Shown: positions 21,301-31,149 of the stretch, piece by piece
Position numbering within the stretch: the first letter of the stretch is position 1
How the letters are laid out: each line of letters begins with the position of its first letter
Assembly (NCBI RefSeq): GCF_004379255.2
Contig: NC_056052.1
Location: 7,502,001 to 7,566,000, forward strand
Reading direction: 5' to 3'
From: Salvia splendens
Lineage: Eukaryota > Streptophyta > Magnoliopsida > Lamiales > Lamiaceae
Length of the DNA stretch: 64,000 nt
Position numbers and translations under genes: made by a program
The notes under the pieces: model-generated
Seen by the model: only the letters and a program-made list of their open reading frames with translations
Told to the model about the DNA's origin: nothing
Databases searched by the model: none

Positions 21301-22279
21301 TCTTGGTTCCCCTCTGTCAAGCTTCGGTTTCCATGGTTGGTTCCAATTGCGATTTTTGCTTTTCCTGCTTTCTCCTCCTCCCACCATTCTGGGTATCCCA
21401 CCAATTGGAAACATGTTTCCTTCGTGTGCTTGTGCATTCCACAATGGGAGCACCAAAGTTTGGATTTATCGGGTCTGTTGTTTCCCCGGCGGTTGGAGAC
21501 GTTGCGATGCGGTGGTGGTTGCCCTCTGTTCTGGGACAGACGGTACTCGCGAGCCCCGAAACCGTATCCGACCCCCAATGATGTCTCACTTCCGACAGTG
21601 ATGGCGGTTGAATCGGACGCCGGCGACATGATCTTGAGTCGAGCCGCCTCCCGTTTCACCCACCCATACGCCACGTCGGCTGAGGGGTAGGGATCCTCCT
21701 TGAGGATCTCGCGTCGGATCCAGTCGTATTTCTCGTTCAATCCGGTAAGAAATTTGAATAGTCTTAATTCGGCCTTGATATCTCGGTATTGTGCAATTCC
21801 TTTATCGCAGCAGTCAACTGTCTTGTGCGGGCATCAATCGATGTCGATCCATAGCCCATGGAGCCTGCTCCAGTAAGCTTCTAGTGTCGATTCTCCCTGT
21901 ATAATCCTGCTCGCCTTGTCTCGCAGGTCGTATATGAGATACGAATCTGCCGAACTTGCAAAAGTCACGGCAAGTGTATCCCATAACGCCTTCGCCGTTT
22001 GATGATGTGCGAAGTCGGCGATGATGTTGGTTTCCATATTGTCGATAATCCAGGAGAAGACAATTAAGTCGATCTCCTCCCAATCTGTATATCCTTTCTC
22101 CCCCGGTCGTGGTGGAGGTGGGATTCCGGATATATGGCGGTAGACTCCTCGGCCACCTATGGACACTTTCATTAAACGTGCCCACAACGAGTAGTTTGAG
22201 CCATTCAGTTTGAAGGCTACGGTAACACTCTTGCTTGATCTGATTTTTTCAGCAACGGGTTAGGTAATTTCAGGTTTGA
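18337..22279 (-). pseudogene. Copia A gag-protease-integrase-RT polyprotein (inverted segment)
   Basis: The minus strand starts MAEVKPEIT at 22279, followed by an early stop (TAA). Gag (UBN2-type, SNYSLWARLMKVSIGGRG) is followed by a zinc knuckle CSHCGMHKHTKETC, protease (IFDCGATDTM, with Cys where DSGA is usual), and the GAG-pre-integrase HRRMGHTSPG...CEAC. Next come the integrase core (HSDVCGP, ILRSDNGGNF) and RT (GVDYSETFSPVAKM, YGLKQSPRAW, YVDDMIITGDD). It ends in YQRLVGRL at 18337. Frameshifts or stops near 21800, 20130, 18940 and 18535 disable it. YQRLVGRL continues as IYLSHTRPDIAYAV in the + strand RNase H at 22528, showing that both parts were one gene before the inversion. Confidence 0.88.
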
Positions 22280-22387
22280 CTTCTGCCATATTTTTTTTTT
22301 GGCTGGGTTCTTCTCGCCTTTTGGTCGAGGAAGGTGTTTTTCTGGGCTATGATGAAGATTTTCTGAGCCTAACCTGCTCGGATGCCA

Positions 22388-22527
22388 TGTAGAAATTCAT
22401 GGGTTCCATCCTAAAACCAATTGGTAATAGGAGGAGGGGCCCATGAGACTTATATACTAGTTTCAGTTTTATCTTGACACCGATGTGGGACAGTTATATG
22501 TTATATTTTTAGTTTCAATTGCCAACA
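22388..22527 (-). repeat. LTR of nested element B, right copy (inverted)
   Basis: Exact inverse of the left copy apart from about one base, 140 bp. On the minus strand it is followed by TGGCATCCGAGCAGG, a primer-binding-site variant, so it looks like a 5' LTR. GACTC at 22528-22532 follows on the + strand and continues into Copia A RNase H. Confidence 0.88.
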
Positions 22528-23174
22528 GACTCATCTACTTGTCCCACACTCGGCCCGATATCGCATATGCAGTTGGGGTACTTAGTCAGTTTATGCATAG
22601 TCCACAGGGAGAACACTGGGAGGTGGCACTTAGAGTAGTACGCTACCTGAAGGGAACAGTCGGACATGGCGTATTGTTTCGAAGGAATGGACATCTTGAC
22701 ATTCATGGATACACAGATGCAGACTGGGCAGGGAACCCGGTTGACAGACGATCGACGGGAGGATACTTCACATTCGTGGGGGGAAATTTAGTTACTTGGA
22801 GAAGCAAGAAGCAGAAAGTAGTGGCGCTGTCAAGTGCAGAGGCTGAATTCCGGGGCATCAAAAGTGGACTCACAGAGATCCTGTGGCTCAGAAGGGTAAT
22901 GAAGGAGCTAAATCTCGAGTCACAAAAGACGTGTAAGTTACTTTGTGACAACAAGGCAGCGATCAGTATTTCAGAGAACCCTGTGCAGCACAATAGGACC
23001 AAACACGTCGAGATTGATCGACACTTCATAAAGGAGAACCTTGAAGAGAAGATAGTGGAAATCCCCTACGTTAAGTCCGAAGATCAGTTAGCAGACATCC
23101 TGACCAAAGCAATTCCGGTCAAGAACTTTCAAGGGATTTTGAGCAAGTTAAACTTCGGGAATCCCGTCGCTTAA
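22528..23174 (+). pseudogene. Copia A RT end and RNase H
   Basis: Reads RLIYLSHTRPDIAYAVG, YTDADWAGNPVDRRST, WRSKKQKVVALSSAEAE, LCDNKAAISISENPVQHN and DQLADILTKAI to a stop at 23172-23174, 12 bases before the polypurine tract. The domain itself is open and carries the D, E, D residues expected of RNase H. It is separated from the rest of pol by the inverted segment, so it cannot be translated as part of a polyprotein. Confidence 0.9.
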
Positions 23175-23186
23175 CTTGAGGGGGAG

Positions 23187-23396
23187 TGTTGGAAGATCTT
23201 CGGAATATCCTGCACAATCAAGGAGAGGATTACACGGAATCAATCAACGGAAACCAATCACACAAAGTTAGGAAGATATTATACACCTTACCATACTTAT
23301 GAATTGCCTTGTATAGTTCTTCCTAGGCTTATATTAACCGTGTACAATTCATTGTGAATAACATACAAGAAATTATCCCAATACTCTATTTCTACA
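23187..23396 (+). repeat. Copia A 3' LTR
   Basis: 210 bp, preceded by the polypurine tract and followed by the AAAAC target duplication. Confidence 0.93.
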
Positions 23397-23600
23397 AAAA
23401 CAATATGTTAAATGTATGGTAAAAAAACAAGAGGAAATAAAATCAGAGAGGTGAAGAGAGAATAAAGGAAGAGAAATGATTATTTTTTACCAAAAATAAA
23501 AATGATTCAATGAACTTAGAACTTCTCAAAATAGTAAAATGAATGTATTAACATGGGGCAGAGAGAATATTTTTTAATATTTAATTGGATCAATATAGTA

Positions 23601-23812
23601 CTTCCTCCATCCCAACTAAGTTGAGACAAAAACCTTTTGGGCACAGAGATTAAGAAATTGTATTGAAAAATAGGAGAGATAAATAAAGTAGGAAAGATAA
23701 AGAGAGAGTAAAGCAGATGGTGGAATAAAATAAAAATGATTGAATGTTTTGTTTTTTATTAAAAAGAAAATGATTCAACTTAGTTGAGACATCCCAAAAA
23801 GGAATAAGACTC
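23601..23812. repeat. Stowaway-like MITE
   Basis: Left end CTTCCTCCATCCCAACTAAG and right part TTCAACTTAGTTGAGACATC are inverted relatives; AT-rich non-coding interior. Confidence 0.6.
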
Positions 23813-23997
23813 AATTTAATTGGAACAACAAGAGCGTGAAAATATATAGGGTTTTATCCTAAAATTAAATTAATGATAGGAAGACTGGTCTAGCAATTGA
23901 AGTTTCTTTCTACTTATGTCAGATATAGTATATTATTTTTATTGCCAACGTATAGTGACTAAACATGATTGGTTGTCTTGTTTATACAAAACTTTTA

Positions 23998-24187
23998 TAC
24001 TCCTTCCATCTCATTAAATGCAAAGCATTTGCCTTTTGATACAAGATGTTTTTTTAAAAAGTTAAGTAAAGATTATAAAATAGGAGAGAATAAAATAAAA
24101 ATGACGTTATTTTTATTTTATGTGTCATTTTAAGTGTGATAACTCAAAAAGTGAAAACGCTTCATATTCAGTAGCGCGGAGGAAATA
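23998..24187. repeat. Stowaway-like MITE
   Basis: Ends ACTCCTTCCATCTCATTAAA and GTAGCGCGGAGGAAAT are degenerate inverted copies of the Stowaway type; AAAATGACG-type AT-rich interior. Confidence 0.45.
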
Positions 24188-24373
24188 TTTATATGTTGTG
24201 AAATTAACTCAATATATAAGGATGATGATTATTATATAAAAAACATGAATATAACTTGAAAATGTAACAAAACATTTAGCATTATCTACTGTTGCAACAG
24301 GTTTTGAACCAAATTGGGACTTCGAAAAAAAATGTTAATCTTGCACCTTCACTCGTGGATTAGGAGTTGGTGC

Positions 24374-24650
24374 TGATACGAGTATATCTTCGGAAATATC
24401 TCCCATATCTTTATTATTATATTATCATATCTTTTCCATATAATTGTTATCTTATTCACCAAGTTAGGTTTTTCATAGGAGTATTATAAATAGGACCTAT
24501 TGTTATTCTCATAATTCAATCAATGAAATCATAATTATTGTCTTTTATCTTTATTTATTTTTTCGTTTATAATTTCCGATTGTCTACAGAGCACGGTTTC
24601 TCTGCGACTTTCTTTATCTTTTTCACTTGATAAGGGTCTTTCCCTTATCA
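24374..24650 (+). repeat. 5' LTR of compact element
   Basis: 277 bp with a TATAAATA box at about 24485-24492; ends in TTATCA immediately before the primer-binding site. Confidence 0.92.
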
Positions 24651-24694
24651 ATTGGTGCTTTCATTCGGTTCTCATCCTCCGAATTACCTCCATC

Positions 24695-25747
24695 ATGTCA
24701 TCCACCTATGCTGCCTATTACCATCACCAATTCGACTACCGTCAGCCGCAATTCGCCCACCACCCATCGCAACCCATATATCAGCCACCACACCATCCGA
24801 TTGGATCATTAGATCTGCAACAATCCTATCCACAGGATAGGCACTTCCACCCACAATATCATCCCTACCATGCCCGACAGCCCACTTGCTGGGACCCGCC
24901 ATGGGTGCGCACGCAGCAGAGTTCTTCGCCCTATGATAAGTCGCCGCCTCACAACCCATACCTCGCCTATGGTGAAGCGACATACCAGGGTTCTGACCCC
25001 AATAATCCTGACCTCATGGCTCGATCGTTCTCCCCTGCCCAACTAGCCGCCGTAAACGATTACAACGAGAAGTTACGTGTGTATAGATTGGACCAAGCCT
25101 CCCTGCTCTCCCGTGTGACCGCTTGGTTTGAGGAGAACACTGATGATGAGAATATAACTGAGGAGAACATTGATAACACTTTCACGATGGTATTGAGTGC
25201 GGATGTTCCTAAAGACATTCACGATGTTCCCAACAACATCACCGATGTTGCCATCAACACTGCTATCGGGGTAGATGTGAGCGATGAAATTGAACAGAGT
25301 GAAGGATCTCTAGACGAGGCATGTGAGATGTCGCTCGCAGAGTCAAGGCCGTGGCCGCTGAACCCCGCTCTACAGACAGCTCCACCCTTCCTCAACCAGC
25401 AGCCTGTTGCTGCCTCCGACGGGCATCCACCGAGCCTCTACTCAGCACCTAGCAACCCTAAATTCAGTTATGATTCCCTAGAACTAATTGCTGATGTTAC
25501 TGATGCATCAAAAAAACCTTGCCCAATAACTGCAATTGATCAACTACTTGACCGAGATCACGTTGGAGCGGAAGGGGTATTTTTAGATGATGAAAAGAAG
25601 GTTGGAATTTTGACAGTAGCGCTAGAGTGCATGCCAACTGGACTGGATTACTGTGCGACAACCTACATTTCTGATGTCAATGCACTTATGATTTATTGTT
25701 CACGACGACTGAGATGCTCAACTGTTTGGTGTGCATTTGATCCATGA
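24695..25747 (+). CDS. Gag-like or unknown protein of non-autonomous LTR element
   Basis: An uninterrupted 350-residue frame starting 44 bases after the first LTR. Residues 1-95 are rich in His, Tyr, Pro and Gln (MSSTYAAYYHHQFDY, HHPSQPIYQPPHHP). Residues 108-140 form a probable helix (FSPAQLAAVNDYNEKLRVYR), and the middle is acidic with repeated DV/NI motifs. I see no zinc knuckle, protease DSG, or RT motif. Position suggests a gag-like role, but I do not recognise the family. The N-terminal His/Tyr/Pro-rich stretch followed by an acidic domain occurs in ORFs of other gypsy-derived non-autonomous plant elements. The stop lies 93 bases before the second LTR. Confidence 0.7.
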   Translation: MSSTYAAYYHHQFDYRQPQFAHHPSQPIYQPPHHPIGSLDLQQSYPQDRHFHPQYHPYHARQPTCWDPPWVRTQQSSSPYDKSPPHNPYLAYGEATYQGSDPNNPDLMARSFSPAQLAAVNDYNEKLRVYRLDQASLLSRVTAWFEENTDDENITEENIDNTFTMVLSADVPKDIHDVPNNITDVAINTAIGVDVSDEIEQSEGSLDEACEMSLAESRPWPLNPALQTAPPFLNQQPVAASDGHPPSLYSAPSNPKFSYDSLELIADVTDASKKPCPITAIDQLLDRDHVGAEGVFLDDEKKVGILTVALECMPTGLDYCATTYISDVNALMIYCSRRLRCSTVWCAFDP

Positions 25748-25840
25748 GGGAATAGCCCGCCAAAGCGTATGTTCGCGATGCTTTTCATTGTGTTGTGGGT
25801 CCCACCTTGAGGACAAGGTGAATTTTAACCGTGGGGGAGT

Positions 25841-26118
25841 TGATACGAGTATATCTTCGGAAATATCTCCCATATCTTTATTATTATATTATCATATCTT
25901 TTCCATATAATTGTTATCTTATTCACCAAGTTAGGTTTTTCATAGGAGTATTATAAATAGGGCCTATTGTTATTCTCATAATTCAATCAATGAAATCATA
26001 ATTATTGTCTTTTATCTTTATTTAGTTTTTTCGTTTATAATTTCTGATTGTCTACAGAACACGGTTTCTCTGCGACTTTCTTTATCTTTTTCACTTGATA
26101 AGGGTCTTTCCCTTATCA
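25841..26118 (+). repeat. 3' LTR of compact element
   Basis: 278 bp, partner of 24374-24650; preceded by a short palindrome CACCTTGAGGACAAGGTG at 25803-25820 and the polypurine tract. Confidence 0.92.
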
Positions 26119-26123
26119 GGTGC

Positions 26124-26812
26124 CCAAGGTTTGCACTCTCACTCACTTCATCAACATAAGATTTGAGAAATATCAGAGGTTGGAACGAAGATTAAAGTAT
26201 CAGGTTTGTTGCTTGGTGAAGCTCAGGGTTTGACTTTTCTATCTCTTCTTCTCTCTTTGGCTGCGTCTTTGGGGTGTTACTGCTTGGTTGCTTTGATTCT
26301 CGTTTGTTGTTTGTAGGCCTTCTTGTGTTAGTTGTTATTTTGTTGTTTTTGCATGCCTTTTGATTCTCATGTGTACGTTAGACCTTTGCTCGTCTTTTAT
26401 GGTTTTGAGCCTTTTATGGTTGTGAGCCATTCTTAATGCATAAAAAAATTGCAAAGGAAATACAAATATATATTTTTAGGGGAATCAGGGGAAGGAAATC
26501 TCGAAGCTGAAAAGGTTTTGTGACTCGACTTTCTCGTGAGTCTGACTCTCTTCTTTTACTCTGTCGTGGTCGGTGATCCTTCTGCGTTGATTGGTTTTAG
26601 GAACAATTCACCAATGAAATATGGTTGCTTCACATAAGTAATAATCCGAGGTGGCCATAAATCATTAATAATTTGAAATCAGAAAATTTAGTTATATTAG
26701 CTAACTAATATACATGTGTCTATGACTAAGTTACGGTAATATATTAATGGAGTATGATCAAATACAAACCCTTTATAATACAAACTATACAAACTTTAAT
26801 CCTACCCACTTA
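26124..26812. other. Intergenic, no gene seen
   Basis: No ORF, RNA or repeat could be supported here. Confidence 0.5.
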
Positions 26813-27811
26813 ATACAATTAATCAACGATTATGATATGAGATTTTTTAAATGTCAACATTTCCTACAAATCTGTCAACAAAGGGTGTATATGGAATTCG
26901 ATTTTTTCATCAGTTACAACACTCCCTAATTTCATGCCAATCTGTCATACTATTAACAAGAATATTATGTAACAGTTTAAGCCATGAAAAGTCAATTATG
27001 CGTCTCTAATTTATATTCAATCTCCCAAACTACCATTATTATCATTTGTGGAAAGAGACTACATTCAGCCAAAAAATTGTATTAATCATTCAGCCATCAA
27101 ATATTAAATTTCTTCAGAGACGGAGTTCTTTAATAAATCTACAACAATATCTACATTTTTAAAGTCTACAACAATATCTACATTTTTCGTTGATGTCAAC
27201 ACCATGCCAACACGTCTACAACAACATCTACATTTTTTCATTGATATGAACAGCATACAAACACGTATATGGACTGTTTCTGTCCACGACAAATTTTTCA
27301 AATTTTTATCTGAAATGAATGTCAACCAATTGATGCAGTTTCAATTTTTTTTCAAGTTTTTTAAGCAGCAAAGATTGAAACCTGAATATGGACAGCAAGG
27401 AATTTTTTTCATATTATATCCCTCAACAAAGATTCGACCTGAATATCAACAATATGTCATAATGAAACCAATCAATACAATGTCAGTTCATAATGAAATA
27501 CATTCAACAAATTAAAACCGAGAGAATACCAATACCATGTTTCATAACTTGAAAGAAATTCCTAATGTTGATAATTCATTAAACAAAAATGACAACTACA
27601 CAAGCCAAAAAAATCTCAAGCCATCCTTTTCTATCCCAAAAAATTCTCTAGCCAAATCAACTCAATTGAGCCTGCTTTTCTTCCTCGCAGGCTCATTCTG
27701 TTGCTCGTTACTGGGAGCCATGTTCAACATGCCATTCACTTGCCTCGCATAATCGGTTCGAAATGTAGGAGTCTCGTTGATGTAATTACTCAGGTAGGTC
27801 TTTAACCTTTC

Positions 27812-28060
27812 TCAGACAGCGTTGAACGGTGCAAGGAGCATGGCCTTGCAATACCGCCCCCTCAAAATCTGCAGAATCCTGACACTAACTCCTTGAAGAC
27901 CAATAGGCATTAAATTGGCAGGGTCACCCATGTAAGTCTCCATGTGCCTCATCAGGAACACTGCCGAGTCGTTAGTGGCCTGGGTTGTCTTCCACGACAA
28001 GTCCAGCAGGCGCGTTCTACGCTCCTTGATTATGACTACAGCATGTAACATTCCATTCAT
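27812..28060 (-). pseudogene. Ulp1-like C48 cysteine protease fragment
   Basis: The minus strand gives TTQATNDSAVFLMRHMETYMG, cited in part: NDSAVFLMRHMETYMG. This resembles the catalytic end of plant Ulp1-like proteases (normally N-D-C-G-V-F...RHMETY). The catalytic Cys is Ser here and the following Gly is Ala, so the fragment would be inactive. Only 82 codons remain; the His and Asp parts are not visible. Such domains are common cargo of Mutator-like elements in plants. Confidence 0.65.
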
Positions 28061-28938
28061 ATGTCAGCATTCCATTCATATGTCAACATAGCAACATGTA
28101 ACAATAACACACCGACATGTTCTTGTCACCACGAAATTGCAAAAGATCTGGGACTTAGAACAATGTCAACAACAAATTTCAACAGTGTCAACATCAAATT
28201 GCAAAAGATCAGGGACTTAGAACGATGTCAACAATGTCAAAGATCACCCACCGGCTAAATATCAGCCTCCCAACAACATACACCCCAAACCAAGCAATGT
28301 TAATACGAGCAATAAAACGCAAAATAAAACAACTCACTAACATCTTATAAGTACTTCCCAATTAAATTATCAGCACGAAATTGCAACATATCAAAGTCTT
28401 AGAACAATGTCAACAACAAATTTCAACACCCATTATCAAAGACACAGCCACGATGTCAATTTAATTCTCATATACATTTCAGAATGTCAACAACACAACA
28501 TCCACAAAAATTCACAGTACTACTAAACTATGTCAATTTTGTATATTGCTTGCAGCATAAATAACCACCCAAAAACAACACCTCGGCCTCACCTTACAAA
28601 TAGCCACAAAATAAAAAAACCACCAGCAATAAAACTAGGGTTTTACCTAAGTAAAACAGAAAAAAAAAAAAAAAAAGTGTACGAAAATCGTTTGAAAATG
28701 GAAAATGGCCAAAACTTTCAAGCTATAATAATTCAGAAAATAAATAATACATAATCTAGAGAATAAAATACAAATATTGCAATGAAAACGAAAATGAAGA
28801 AACAATTTCAAATCTTGATTCAATCGAAAAACGGTGTCAATCAAATTAGAAACTTATGAATTTTGTAAATCCAAAACTTATGAACGCCCATTGATTAAAT
28901 GTCAACACTCATTCTGTAAATCCAAACGAACAAAAAAA

Positions 28939-28942
<4 letters not shown>

Positions 28943-28980
<38 letters not shown>
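28943..28980. repeat. (TA)n microsatellite
   Basis: About 19 TA units, abutting the insertion at 28981; similar runs lie at 29270-29290, 29612-29643 and 31101-31143. Confidence 0.9.
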
Positions 28981-28984
<4 letters not shown>

Positions 28985-29272
28985 TTTGATCTATGCAAAA
29001 CTAGATTTAAATACATAAACGCAGAACAATATCATACGTATGGCACTTTTAGGTCATAGTTAGTTAATTTTTAGGTTATGCTAACAAAGCATGACCTAAA
29101 ATGATCTTAGCATGACATTAAACCCAAATATTATAATATGACCTAATATTGCTTAATTATGACCTTCCGTGTTTTTGGTTAATTATTGACCATTAGATCA
29201 TCTAATCCTAGGGCCAAGATTTGGGCTGCATTTCTGGATTTAAATGCATTTTTATTTTGATCATCTCCCTAT
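28981..29272 (+). mobile_element. TA-targeting non-autonomous element, module M1
   Basis: It starts TATAGGGTTTTGATCTATGC and ends GATCATCTCCCTATA, with short inverted ends (TATAGGG plus GATC) and (TA)n on both sides. A second, reverse-complement copy is at 54309-54600. It contains repeated AGGTCATA / ATGACCTAA motifs that pair internally. No coding potential. Insertion into TA microsatellites resembles the Micron class described in grasses, but I cannot assign the family. Confidence 0.7.
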
Positions 29273-29290
29273 ATATATATATATATATAT

Positions 29291-29608
29291 AGGGATGTAT
29301 TCATTTCCTTTTTGTATCTTTTGTTCTTTGTTCTTTTTAATCTCAGCCCCACGATTTTATCATCTGACGGTTAGATTGGTGCCACGTGTCATTTAATAAT
29401 GCAGATTTTCAGTTGAATAATGCACACCGACTAATAATGCACCATTATAGTGTAATAATGCAGATATTCAATTGAATAATGCACACCGACTAATAATGCA
29501 CCATTATAGTGTAATAATGCAGATCATCTGGACCGTTGATGAATGAGATCTAACGGCTCATATTAAGAAGAACAATGGATCTAAGGGATGAATAGGAGAA
29601 TAACGCTC

Positions 29609-29612
<4 letters not shown>
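29291..29612 (+). mobile_element. TA-targeting non-autonomous element, module M2
   Basis: It begins TATAGGGATGTATTCATTTC and ends AACGCTCCCCTATATA, again with TATAGGG-type ends inside (TA)n. A 59-base unit containing AATAATGCACACCGACTAAT is duplicated in tandem (about 29395-29511). A reverse-complement copy lies at 54601-54925. Non-coding. Confidence 0.7.
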
Positions 29613-29647
<35 letters not shown>

Positions 29648-29831
29648 AATAAAGAGTGAAAAACTTGTTAAAACTTATCAACACCCATTCGGTAAATCCA
29701 AACGAATAAAAAAACGAAATTAAATGTCAATAAAGAGTGAAAAAAAAGATTTTGGCAAGAAAATCAAACAAATACTAGGAGTACAAATGTCAATACGTTT
29801 GAAAACTAGGGTTTTTAGCCGGAAATCTCAC

Positions 29832-29880
29832 CTTCAGACGACTCCGTCGAAGCTTGCCCACGTTGTCGGACAGAACTCAT
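29832..29880 (-). pseudogene. Possible first exon of the MULE gene
   Basis: ATG at 29880 (minus) reads MSSVRQRGQASTESSE and runs into a GTGAGA donor at 29831. The surrounding 200 bases are GC-richer than neighbouring DNA. It could be the 5' exon of the Ulp1-bearing gene of the Mutator-like element. No downstream exon could be joined. Confidence 0.35.
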
Positions 29881-30188
29881 GAGGCCGCCGCAGACGATTC
29901 GCTTTAACACCGACGAGGATTCGATTATTCCGCCGCAGGCGCAAAGGAGCACCGTCGACTAATTAGAGGAACTGAGAAGGCGAGAATTTGGAATGGGGGG
30001 AAAGAAGAGAGATGAAACGTAATAGTGGAGGGAGCGATGAAACGACGCAATTATCGGGATTGCATAACCTCAACGTAATTAATGATTTTGGCTGATTAAT
30101 TTATTCTCTAAATTACCCTTTGTTGACAGATTTGTAGGAAATATTGACATTAGAAATGTAAAATGTACTAATAGTTGATTAATTATAT

Positions 30189-31093
30189 ATCTATATATTC
30201 AAGAAAATGCATCACCCAACTAATGCATCAATTTTGATGTCACAACACAAACAAATTTAACTAATTGCCCTCTATAATATGCAACGAGTTGTAAGACTAC
30301 ACTTTACTAGACTTGACTTTATCAAATTATAAATTTGTTTTTTAATCAATATTTTCAGTGTGATATCTGGCCAAATATATATACTCACTAAGGTCAGTCG
30401 GTCATCCCAAAAAACATTTTATGTCCATTGTTGACATTTGAGCCGACTAGAAAAAGTGATAAGATGTTGAAATATTACAAAAGTAACATGATTTGACATG
30501 AACCTATATTTTGAAGCTAAATCTCTTATATGAAATTTTCGAAAACGTCAAGCAATATCACATGATTCACATCTACAAAAATAGATAGAAGTTTAGAGTT
30601 GAATTTTAGCATTCTACCCCAAACTAAATATCAAGACATATTCAAGCAAAAATATTTCACTTGCCTCATAACAAGGATTAAGTCGCATCGATTTTAAGTG
30701 GTCGATTCAAACTTCAAAGGGAATTTCTTATAAAAAATGATAAAACAAAAATAAATCATAAAAAAAACATGAAATTATTGACTTGATTTGCCACCATTCT
30801 GTGTGACAATATTGTTCCAACCAGTGGCAGGTCACAGGTGTATTTGATACAGGTGTTCATACCAAAAATATACAAGAAAAAAGAATCACTTTAGCCTCAT
30901 GATACAATTTCATTCATCTTGGGAAAAAACATACCAAACTGTTACCATTATCAATATGGATAACAATAGTCATCCAAATTACATCAAATTAGGTTTCAAA
31001 ATTAAATACTAATAAATCATGAAATTTTTAGTTTTATCAGTTTTCTCATACATATATATACACACAATGACGTATTTGATTATGCTTAAAACA

Positions 31094-31149
<56 letters not shown>

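Larger units (their letters stand above)
17768..23396 (+). mobile_element. Copia retrotransposon (A) with nested LTR element and inverted core
   Basis: Two 210-bp LTRs (17768-17977 and 23187-23396, TGTTGGAAGATC...TTTCTACA) differ at only about three sites by eye and are flanked by the direct repeat AAAAC (17763-17767 and 23397-23401). A primer-binding site TGGTATCAGAGC follows the left LTR, and a polypurine tract CTTGAGGGGGAG precedes the right LTR. RNase H reads on the + strand before the 3' LTR, but gag, protease, integrase and RT read on the minus strand between two inverted 140-bp LTRs of another element. The core is therefore inverted relative to its own ends. The small LTR divergence points to a recent insertion. 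Confidence 0.92.
17698..23576. repeat. Stowaway-like MITE split by the Copia insertion
   Basis: The left part 17698-17767 starts ACTCTCTCCGTTCATTCC and the right part 23402-23576 ends GGGGCAGAGAGAATA. The two parts are separated by the Copia element and its AAAAC duplication, so the Copia inserted into the MITE. Confidence 0.6.
24374..26118 (+). mobile_element. Compact non-autonomous LTR retrotransposon with one ORF
   Basis: LTR 24374-24650 (TGATACGAG...CCCTTATCA) is repeated at 25841-26118 with about five differences. The element is flanked by the direct repeat GGTGC (24369-24373 and 26119-26123). A primer-site-like ATTGGTGCTTTCATTCGG follows the first LTR and a polypurine tract (GTGGGGGAG) precedes the second. 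The total is about 1.75 kb and the only coding content is one ORF; no protease, RT, RNase H or integrase is present. It must use enzymes from another element. Confidence 0.92.
26813..30188 (-). mobile_element. Mutator-like element remnant with Ulp1 protease fragments
   Basis: The left terminal region 26813-26886 and the right terminal region 30115-30188 are inverted copies over about 70 bases, sharing blocks such as AATTAATCAAC and TTTCCTACAAATCTGTCAAC. Between them on the minus strand are a first-exon-like segment at 29880-29832 and a Ulp1-type C48 protease fragment at 28060-27812. Long terminal inverted repeats plus a captured Ulp1-like gene are the hallmark of plant MULEs of the Kaonashi/KI type. 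No MuDR transposase was found. Two TA-targeting elements inserted in its middle. Boundaries are approximate and I could not find a matching 9-bp duplication. Confidence 0.62.

Noticed and set aside
18310..22187. A complete second Copia element on the minus strand
   Set aside because: Its RT stops exactly at GACTC and continues in the + strand RNase H of the outer element, and its LTRs are inverted rather than direct. An inversion of the outer element's core fits better.
28943..31143. TA repeats as replication origins or promoters
   Set aside because: Simple microsatellites used as insertion targets; nothing else supports an origin or promoter.
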